Shown: positions 38,663-44,432 of the stretch, piece by piece
How the letters are laid out: every line of letters starts with the position of its first letter
Position numbering within the stretch: the stretch's first letter is position 1
Virus record (IMG/VR): IMGVR_UViG_3300009152_000074
Location: 1 to 44,432 of that record
DNA from: a virus
DNA length: 44,432 nucleotides
Direction: 5' to 3' (one strand)
Position numbers and translations under genes: made by a program
Notes under the pieces: model-generated
Seen by the model: the letters and a program-made list of their open reading frames with translations, nothing else
What the model was told of the DNA's origin: nothing
The model's database searches: none

Positions 38663-40279
38663 ATGTCTTATACCATAAACAAAACGGACGGAACAAAACT
38701 AGTAGTGCTAAAAGATGGCACAGTGGATATCTCCACTACGGATTTGGCTCTATTCGGAAAAGGATATGCAGGATTTGGTGAAAGACTTAATGAAAACTTT
38801 ATTAAGGTATTAGAAAATTTTGCCAACACCGCAGCACCGGCAAAAAAAATTAAAGGACAACTGTGGTATGATACACTTACAAATCAAATTAAAGTTTGGA
38901 ATGGATCAAAATTTAAACCTGTAGGCAGCAGCACAGTGGGCACTGCTAGACCCACCAGTGCCAATGCTGGAGACATGTGGTTTGACACAGGCAACGGTCA
39001 GTTGTATGTGTATTCAGGCACTGCATGGCAGTTGATTGGACCAACCACAGTGTCAGGTAGTGGAGTTACACAAGTTATTCCAGACAGTGTTCGTGACAAC
39101 GTGGGTGTTTATAAATCTTTATTAAAATTAGTGGTTGATGATCAGATTGTGGCCACAATTTCTAGAGAACAATTTACTCCTTTAACTGCATTAGCAGGGT
39201 TCACTACAATTTACAAAGGTATAACCATGAATTCCACCAGCATAGTGGGAGCAAAATTTGTAGGCACTGCGACCAATTCAGAATTATTTGGTGGATTAGC
39301 CACAAGTGATTTCTTAAGATCCAACGCAGCAGAAACCACAAACTATCAATTCACTATCGCTGCAGATGACGGACTATTAGTAGGAGCAAGTTCAGATGCA
39401 TTATTAGGAGTAACAGGGGGATCCAATGTGGTGTTACAGAACAACACCAGCAACGGAAATATATTATTTAGAGTAAACAAAGGTGGAGATACCGAAACCA
39501 CAGCAATGACCATCACTGGATCAACAGGGCATGTTTCTATACCAAATCTTACAGTGGCAGGCAGATTAACAATCACAGGCACACAAGTGGTTGTGGAAAC
39601 CCAAACACTGTCCATAGAAGACAACATCATTGAGTTGAATAGAAATATTTCTAGTGCTGCGGCCATGCCCAACTATTCTGGATTAAAAGTTAGAAGAAGT
39701 GATGCAGCTGGCGGAGTAAATGAAAATCTATTTTGGGTTTGGGATGAAACATTTGCAGATGATGGTACAACTCGTTATGGTAATGCTGGTGGTGCTTGGA
39801 CTGCATTCAGAGACCAAGGAGAGATTGCTTCTCCCACATTGGTAGATATCAGAGCCAACATAGTGCATGCAACTTCCACAGCAGCTCAGTATGCGGATTT
39901 GGCAGAGCGTTATGCCACAGACATGCCATTAGAATCAGGTGATGTGGTGATACTGGGTGGATCAAAAGAAATAAGCAAATCCACACAAGAGTTAGATCAC
40001 AGAGTATTTGGTGTGGTTTCTGAAAAACCAGCGTTTTTAATGAACAAAGATGCTGGTAATGATGACAGTCATCCTATGATCGCTCTCAAAGGTAGAACCA
40101 GAGTAAAAGTAATAGGGGCGGGCACAGCAGGAGATCGCATAGTATCCAGTCAAATCCCCGGAGTTGCTAGAGTAGCACAGCTAAATGAATGCACAGCATT
40201 TAACGTGCTGGGTAGACTGATTAGTGATAAATATAATGCACTATTAGAATTAACAGAGTGTGTAGTAGGAGTGAAATAA
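38663..40279 (+). CDS. Tail fibre-like protein, paralogue 3 of 3
   Basis: This 538-residue protein begins with the shared attachment domain (INKTDGTK, GKGYAGFGERL, KGQLWYDTLT, NAGDMWFD, WQLIGP). The middle has a GLLVGASSDALLGV shaft-like stretch and then a SIEDNIIELNRN segment common in marine phage fibres. The C-terminal 150 residues differ from the other paralogues: ADLAERYATD, a GDVVILGGSKEI segment, VFGVVSEKPAFLMN and a GRTRVKV strand. That pattern occurs at the end of many phage fibre proteins and resembles trimerising or self-cleaving chaperone domains. Cleavage is not shown. It follows the small protein by 6 bases. Confidence 0.7.
   Translation: MSYTINKTDGTKLVVLKDGTVDISTTDLALFGKGYAGFGERLNENFIKVLENFANTAAPAKKIKGQLWYDTLTNQIKVWNGSKFKPVGSSTVGTARPTSANAGDMWFDTGNGQLYVYSGTAWQLIGPTTVSGSGVTQVIPDSVRDNVGVYKSLLKLVVDDQIVATISREQFTPLTALAGFTTIYKGITMNSTSIVGAKFVGTATNSELFGGLATSDFLRSNAAETTNYQFTIAADDGLLVGASSDALLGVTGGSNVVLQNNTSNGNILFRVNKGGDTETTAMTITGSTGHVSIPNLTVAGRLTITGTQVVVETQTLSIEDNIIELNRNISSAAAMPNYSGLKVRRSDAAGGVNENLFWVWDETFADDGTTRYGNAGGAWTAFRDQGEIASPTLVDIRANIVHATSTAAQYADLAERYATDMPLESGDVVILGGSKEISKSTQELDHRVFGVVSEKPAFLMNKDAGNDDSHPMIALKGRTRVKVIGAGTAGDRIVSSQIPGVARVAQLNECTAFNVLGRLISDKYNALLELTECVVGVK
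40226..40233 (+). promoter_or_regulatory. Possible late promoter GATAAATA within the third fibre gene
   Basis: GATAAATA fits the NATAAATA late form and lies 47 bases before the ATG at 40281, near the 3' end of the upstream gene. A start near 40239 would include the AGGAG ribosome-binding sequence at 40268-40272. It could be chance in AT-rich coding DNA. Confidence 0.35.
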
Positions 40280-40280
40280 T

Positions 40281-41249
40281 ATGGGTTATACAGTTGGTGA
40301 TAAAATACTAGATCAAGAATACAATAATTTTTTAAATAGCACGTCTACTCCAAAAGGTATCAATTATACATTTGGTACAGGTGCTCTACAATGGGGATTA
40401 GGACAGACAGCATTAAGTTCAGTTGCAGTAGGAGAAAATATCACAGCAGCTCAATGGAATTCATTATTTGCAGCCATGGACAACGTGGCCAATCACACCA
40501 ACGACACTCTAACATCCACAGCAGCCAAAGCAGCAGGAGATGTCATCGCTGTCAAAGCAGCTCTGGTAGCTGACTTGACCACACTGGCATCATCAGTGGC
40601 TAATGGCAGTCCCAATGCCACAGCACTCAGCACATCAGCAGCTCTACAAACTTCAACATCATCTGTTCGATATGCGGGATCACACACAGTGGAACACTCT
40701 ATCACATTCACCAATGCCAATCAAGCTCGCTACTTCTTCAATGCGGGCGGCAAGATACAGATCAACATCACAAGAACCACCAATGCTGGCACAGCAGCCA
40801 CATCTAAAGATTCATCAGTGAGTGAGTTAATCACAGGATTGGGTAACTTCCAATTGAAATCACAGACTTCTTCCAGATCTGGATCGGGAGAGACACTCAG
40901 CACAGATGGAACTGCTATTGGTTTCTATGATCTCACCACGTCATATCAGACCATTTTAGAGTTAACACAAAATTCAGGCACATACACCACTATGTATTTT
41001 AAAATAGAAGCCAAGGCAGATGCAGCAGCAGGTTCTGCTATAGTGGTAACGATCAAGACTTCCATAGTGGATCCGGATGCGGGTGACAGTGAATACACAG
41101 CAGGCAACACAGATTCAGTGGATCAGTATGCTAATTTTATTGGTACCACCAATGTGATACTGAAAACTGTGAATCCTACCACAGCAGAAGGTCTTGCCAC
41201 GGTGTACACTCCAAGTGCCACTGCACAAGTATCAAATACCACAGTATAA
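40281..41249 (+). CDS. Conserved structural protein, fibre-associated
   Basis: This 322-residue protein is rich in Ala, Thr and Ser with alternating strands. It has a GQTALSSVAVGENITAAQWNSLF start region typical of proteins encoded beside fibre genes in marine myoviruses, and an ARYFFNAGGKIQI segment shared with several phage virion proteins. No enzyme motif, Cys or membrane segment is seen. The AGGAG sequence 8 bases before the ATG supports the start. It is the last gene of the plus-strand structural group, and its stop is followed by a 50-base gap with a sigma-70-like promoter for the next group. Confidence 0.6.
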   Translation: MGYTVGDKILDQEYNNFLNSTSTPKGINYTFGTGALQWGLGQTALSSVAVGENITAAQWNSLFAAMDNVANHTNDTLTSTAAKAAGDVIAVKAALVADLTTLASSVANGSPNATALSTSAALQTSTSSVRYAGSHTVEHSITFTNANQARYFFNAGGKIQINITRTTNAGTAATSKDSSVSELITGLGNFQLKSQTSSRSGSGETLSTDGTAIGFYDLTTSYQTILELTQNSGTYTTMYFKIEAKADAAAGSAIVVTIKTSIVDPDAGDSEYTAGNTDSVDQYANFIGTTNVILKTVNPTTAEGLATVYTPSATAQVSNTTV

Positions 41250-41264
41250 AAACTTTTTACCAGG

Positions 41265-41293
41265 TTGATTTTTTCCATAATTAACTGTATAAT
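41265..41293 (+). promoter_or_regulatory. Sigma-70-like promoter TTGATT-N17-TATAAT, leaderless geometry
   Basis: TTGATT (41265-41270), a 17-base spacer and TATAAT (41288-41293) are followed by 6 bases and the ATG at 41300. The geometry is the same as for the minus-strand promoter at 34530-34558, including the six-base gap. A start at the ATG is predicted. It would drive the second glycosyltransferase cassette. Confidence 0.75.
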
Positions 41294-41299
41294 ACAGAT

Positions 41300-41614
41300 A
41301 TGGACATTGAGTCTTTACGCAATCAATCTGACATTAGTTTTGACATTGCCACTGCTAAGAAGAATGCACTGGAACGAGCCAAATCACGACAGATCGTGGC
41401 ATACAACAATCATCTTTTTTGTGCAGATGCTAACACCATCAACGTGGTTAGTGTATTAAAACAACAGCATGATAAATTTTTCATACTAGATGTCAATGAT
41501 AATCCATGTGAAATTACTGATCCAACAGCATTTTTAAATATTTTAATACAGCGTAATCAAGAAACACTCAACGAATATCATCAATTGCATCAGCAATTAA
41601 AGAAAAAAATATAA
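41300..41614 (+). CDS. Small DUF4376-like protein
   Basis: This 104-residue protein begins with a charged helix (ATAKKNALERAKSRQIVAY), then strand-turn-strand (NNHLFCADANTINVVSV), then FFILDVNDNPCEITD and a final amphipathic helix (ILIQRNQETLNEYHQLHQQLKKK). This order resembles the DUF4376 domain found in phage fibre-assembly genes, whose function is not established. Its ATG sits 6 bases after a consensus -10 box, so its mRNA would be leaderless or nearly so. It is the first gene of the second cassette and ends 2 bases before the next start. A fibre-chaperone role is possible, but the family match is by pattern only. Confidence 0.45.
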   Translation: MDIESLRNQSDISFDIATAKKNALERAKSRQIVAYNNHLFCADANTINVVSVLKQQHDKFFILDVNDNPCEITDPTAFLNILIQRNQETLNEYHQLHQQLKKKI

Positions 41615-41616
41615 AA

Positions 41617-42375
41617 ATGTCATTGGGAGCGTTAATCTACTGTTTCGATTCGGATCAATTGCAGTATCATCACACTGCTAATTTTTGCATACAGCAGATC
41701 AAAAAAAATTTACAATTACCTGTCACAGTAGTGACCAACAGAGACACAGAAAGAAATATTCAAGGAGCAGATCAACTTGTAATTATAGAAAATGCTCAGG
41801 GTAATCGACGTTATTACAAGAACAAACAAATTCCATGGTACAATCTAGAGCGAGCCATGGCCTATGATCATTCTCCCTATGATACCACTATACTTTTAGA
41901 TGCTGATTATTTCGTTTACACAGATAATTTACTGGCATATGTAGACAGTGAACGTGAATTTTTATTGCATGATAGAGTGCATGATCTTACCAATAGAGAT
42001 AGTTTTCGTTATGAAACAAAGAGCATGATCCCTCTAGTGTGGGCCACAGTGACTATTTTTAAAAAAACTCCGTTTGTAAGAAAAATTTTCGATATGATTC
42101 AACACATTCAACAGCACTATGATTATTTCTGTAATCTATATAGAATAGATTTTCGTAATTTTAGGAATGATTATGCTTTTGCTATAGCATTGCATCAGTT
42201 AAACGGATTTACAAAACAATATTTTATGCCATCTGCAATGGCCATGTTGCCCGTGGACACGCAAATTGTAAAAATAGACCAGCATGGACTGACATTTAAA
42301 CATGACAAGTTCGTAAATTTGATATCAGATCAAGATGTGCATGTGTTGGACAAGGAGATACCATTCAATGTCTAA
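41617..42375 (+). CDS. GT-A type glycosyltransferase
   Basis: This 252-residue protein has a DxD motif at residues 95-97 (TTILLDADYFVYTD) after a hydrophobic strand, and an N-terminal GALIYCFDSD strand-turn. A VTVVTNRDTE strand suggests the nucleotide-sugar site of a GT-A fold. The IPWYNLERAMAY segment and an IDFRNFRNDYAFAIAL helix are shared in style with other phage glycosyltransferases. It is the first enzyme of the plus-strand cassette and overlaps the next gene by 8 bases. Donor and acceptor are unknown; viral fibre or host envelope glycan are the obvious options. Confidence 0.65.
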   Translation: MSLGALIYCFDSDQLQYHHTANFCIQQIKKNLQLPVTVVTNRDTERNIQGADQLVIIENAQGNRRYYKNKQIPWYNLERAMAYDHSPYDTTILLDADYFVYTDNLLAYVDSEREFLLHDRVHDLTNRDSFRYETKSMIPLVWATVTIFKKTPFVRKIFDMIQHIQQHYDYFCNLYRIDFRNFRNDYAFAIALHQLNGFTKQYFMPSAMAMLPVDTQIVKIDQHGLTFKHDKFVNLISDQDVHVLDKEIPFNV

Positions 42376-43174
42376 AGGGTTTCTTTGGTTTGCACAGAAC
42401 AACGACACCACTGACTATGCTGCATTGAGTATCGCATTGGCCAAATCCATCAAGGCGCATTGCAAGATTAATTCTGTGTGCGTGGTCGTGGACGAGCATA
42501 CAAAAATACAGAGTGAACATGTGGACACGGTAATCGTTTTGAAACAGGATCACAGCGAAAATCAATTATTAAAATTCGCTAATGAATATAAAGCATTTAA
42601 ACTATCACCATTTACGCATACTATAAAATTAGAAGCAGACATGCTGTTTACTGCTGACACAGATTGGTGGTGGAATTATTTAGGTCAGCATGATCTTGTG
42701 TTTGCTGTAAATTGTAGAAATTATCAAGACAATGTGATCAAAAAAACACCCTATAGAAAATTATTTTATCAAAATAATCTACCAGATGTATATAATGGAT
42801 TGACCTATTTTAGACACAGCGAAAGAGCTATGCAGTTTTTTAAAATTTGCAGAGATATAACTGAGAATTGGACACAGGTAAAAAATGAGTTGTTAATAAA
42901 TTGTCATGAGCAGTATCCTTCTACAGACATAGTGTATGCACTAGCTTATAGAATCATGGATCCATTACAACTGCATCTGATAGACTATCCATGGTTTAAG
43001 TTTATACACGGCAAACCTGAAATAAATGCTGTAGAAAATGCAGCGGACCAATACAATTATCTCAATCCCATATCAATAGATGATAGAATATACGTGGGTG
43101 GACGTAGACTAAACCGTATTTGGCACTACCACAATAAAAAAATGATAGATATCTTAAATGACAGAATTTTTTAA
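42368..43174 (+). CDS. Glycosyltransferase-like protein
   Basis: This 268-residue protein starts with the strand FLWFAQNND, then a helical ALSIALAKSIKAH segment and the VCVVVDEHT strand. A HTIKLEADMLFTAD stretch holds a DxD-like EAD (residues 89-91), so the usual first Asp is Glu. This is found in some GT-A enzymes but weakens the call. A W-rich stretch (DWWWNYLG) follows. The frame opens at 42335, but the ATG at 42368 lies within the upstream stop overlap and starts the conserved strand, so I chose it. Its own stop overlaps the next gene by 17 bases, which indicates a tight operon. Confidence 0.58.
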   Translation: MSKGFLWFAQNNDTTDYAALSIALAKSIKAHCKINSVCVVVDEHTKIQSEHVDTVIVLKQDHSENQLLKFANEYKAFKLSPFTHTIKLEADMLFTADTDWWWNYLGQHDLVFAVNCRNYQDNVIKKTPYRKLFYQNNLPDVYNGLTYFRHSERAMQFFKICRDITENWTQVKNELLINCHEQYPSTDIVYALAYRIMDPLQLHLIDYPWFKFIHGKPEINAVENAADQYNYLNPISIDDRIYVGGRRLNRIWHYHNKKMIDILNDRIF

Positions 43175-43496
43175 AGCATTAAACGATTTTAAACCTTCTC
43201 CGCCGGACGATAACTTCTATATAGAAGTTGTTAATACAGAGATTGTGTCTCTGTGCAGAGAAGCAAATAATAACACTGTAAAAATTACACAGGAAAATTA
43301 TAAGTTTTTGTTAGACAATGGTATTAATAATTTTATCTACAATGGTTCTATTGAAAAGAAACCTAAAAAAAGAACTCACAGAGTATTTCCTATGTTAGGC
43401 AAAGCTGTTCGAGGATATGATCTACAAGATAACGATCCTTATTGGCCTACAGGAATAGTGGAAGAAGGGTACACATGGCAAATACCGTCCGAATAA
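43158..43496 (+). CDS. Hypothetical protein, 112 residues
   Basis: I recognise no family. The protein is small and polar, with NFYIEVVNTEIVSL as a strand segment and a basic EKKPKKRTHR stretch, then DNDPYWPTG and an aromatic EEGYTWQIPSE end. There is no signal peptide, and its only cysteine is a single residue near position 33. It overlaps both neighbours (17 bases with the upstream and 22 with the downstream gene), which argues for real translation in this frame. Its position between two glycosyltransferase-like genes suggests an accessory role, but no function can be given. Confidence 0.5.
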   Translation: MTEFFKALNDFKPSPPDDNFYIEVVNTEIVSLCREANNNTVKITQENYKFLLDNGINNFIYNGSIEKKPKKRTHRVFPMLGKAVRGYDLQDNDPYWPTGIVEEGYTWQIPSE

Positions 43497-44365
43497 GTGA
43501 TTTAGATTTTGTTTTCATTAGCTATCGCGAACCCAATGCTGATGAGAACTATGCTGATCTATTAAACATAGTGCCATGGGCAAAACGAGTGCATGGTGTT
43601 CGAGGATTTGACAATGCACACAAGGCTGCTGCTGAAAAGTCTGAAACAGATTTCTTTATTAGTATTGATGGAGACAATAGAATAGATCCTGCTTTCCTAT
43701 TACAAACTCTAGACTGGACTAAAACTAATCCTAAGGCTGTGCATCGATGGAGAGCAAAGAACAGTATTAATGGATTGATATATGGCAATGGAGGTATTGT
43801 AGGTTGGCCAAAAAACACTTGTCTAGAAATGAAAACACATGAGAATGCAGAAGATGAACAAGCCAAAATAGACTTTTGTTGGACTGTGCCACATGAAAAT
43901 TTACACAATGTTTATTCCACTACAATGATTAATCACACTCCTGAGCAGGCTTTTATTGCTGGATACAGAGAAGGTGTTAAAATGAGTTTAGATAAAGGAA
44001 AAAAAGTAAAACCAGAAGAGTTCATGCAAACTATACAACCAATTAATTTAAGAACCTTACTCACATGGATGAGTGTGGGTGCTGATGCAGACAATGGTAA
44101 ATGGGCGATATTGGGTGCTCGTTGTGGCTGTTATATGGCCACGCTAGACTCAAACTATGATGTCACACTGGTCAGCGATTTAGAATTTATGAGTAATAAA
44201 TTTTCTAGAATGATGATGGATATAGAATCAGACATGCAGTCATATGGAAACAGTCTGAGACAGAGATTGGGATTGCCTGTGGCAGATCTAGATGCAGAAC
44301 AGAGTCGATGTTACAAATTCTGTCAAACACCACATAGAAACAAAGGAGTACAAGATCGTGAGTAG
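43475..44365 (+). CDS. Glycosyltransferase-like protein, GT2-type DxD
   Basis: This 296-residue protein has LDFVFISYREPN at the N-terminus and TDFFISIDGDNRIDP with a DGD motif at residues 65-67, as in GT2-type GT-A enzymes. A KAVHRWRAKNSINGLIYGNGG stretch and WPKNTC follow, typical of a nucleotide-sugar and acceptor cleft. The C-terminal 130 residues are helical and charged with Met-rich segments. GAAGG precedes the ATG at 43475 by 9 bases, and this start is preferred over a TTG at 43442. It overlaps the upstream gene by 22 bases and the next GTG by 8. The acceptor is unknown. Confidence 0.6.
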   Translation: MANTVRISDLDFVFISYREPNADENYADLLNIVPWAKRVHGVRGFDNAHKAAAEKSETDFFISIDGDNRIDPAFLLQTLDWTKTNPKAVHRWRAKNSINGLIYGNGGIVGWPKNTCLEMKTHENAEDEQAKIDFCWTVPHENLHNVYSTTMINHTPEQAFIAGYREGVKMSLDKGKKVKPEEFMQTIQPINLRTLLTWMSVGADADNGKWAILGARCGCYMATLDSNYDVTLVSDLEFMSNKFSRMMMDIESDMQSYGNSLRQRLGLPVADLDAEQSRCYKFCQTPHRNKGVQDRE

Positions 44366-44432
44366 TGTTTATAAAACATCAGCAGATGAAGCAAAGAAAG
44401 AGTTAGAAAGAATAAGTCCCACTATGTGTCTG
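44358..44432 (+). CDS. Start of a further gene, GTG start, possible radical SAM (twitch-type) protein, cut by window end
   Basis: A GTG at 44358 overlaps the upstream TAG by 8 bases and is preceded by AAAGGAG (44342-44348) at a 9-base spacing, a strong ribosome-binding site. The 25 visible codons read as a charged helix (SADEAKKELERI) ending in SPTMCL. I recall this type of opening from radical SAM/twitch proteins of marine T4-like phages, but the metal-binding cysteines are beyond the window. The start is firm; the family is a guess. Confidence 0.45.
   Translation, partial: MSSVYKTSADEAKKELERISPTMCL

Overview
The window is part of the genome of a T4-like myovirus, most likely a marine one from the branch that holds the cyanophages and pelagimyophages. 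Three things support this. The late sigma factor, gp47 and gp46 genes are in T4 order. The baseplate genes run tube cap, gp53, hub, gp5, gp25, gp6. Late promoters of the NATAAATA type precede structural genes. The DNA is AT-rich, and I see no photosynthesis, tRNA, integrase or plasmid gene. The host is an inference only: SAR11 or a low-GC cyanobacterium would both fit.

Layout. (1) 1-3575, minus strand: gp55-like late sigma factor, gp47 nuclease and gp46 ATPase (the gp46 C-terminus is cut off by the window). (2) 3576-3677: divergent region with a perfect late promoter. (3) 3678-13386, plus: baseplate genes (tube cap, gp53, a 714-residue hub candidate, a gp5 spike without a lysozyme domain, gp25, gp6). 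(4) 13389-27329, plus: one uninterrupted 4646-codon structural gene in the position of T4 gene 7. It holds a cupredoxin-like domain with a full type-1 copper ligand set and a seven-bladed FG-GAP-type propeller. (5) 27316-30766, plus: structural proteins and the first of three paralogous tail-fibre proteins. (6) 30755-34523, minus: an inserted five-gene cassette with a radical SAM/SPASM protein, a QueC-like protein with a degenerate ATP loop, an unrecognised protein and two glycosyltransferases. (7) 34626-41249, plus: the second and third tail-fibre paralogues, a polyglycine adhesin with a related helical partner, a small protein and another structural protein. (8) 41300-44432, plus: a small DUF4376-like protein, three glycosyltransferase-like proteins, one unknown, and the start of a possible further radical SAM protein.

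How the parts work together. gp46/gp47 process DNA ends for recombination and replication, and gp55 directs RNA polymerase to the late promoters. The plus-strand genes build the baseplate and the fibres that recognise the host. The two cassettes of glycosyltransferase and radical SAM genes are headed by near-identical sigma-70-like promoters placed six bases before an ATG. This suggests early, host-polymerase expression of leaderless mRNAs. Their products probably modify a surface, fibre or small-molecule substrate, but the substrate cannot be read from sequence. No stretch longer than about 110 bases lacks a gene.
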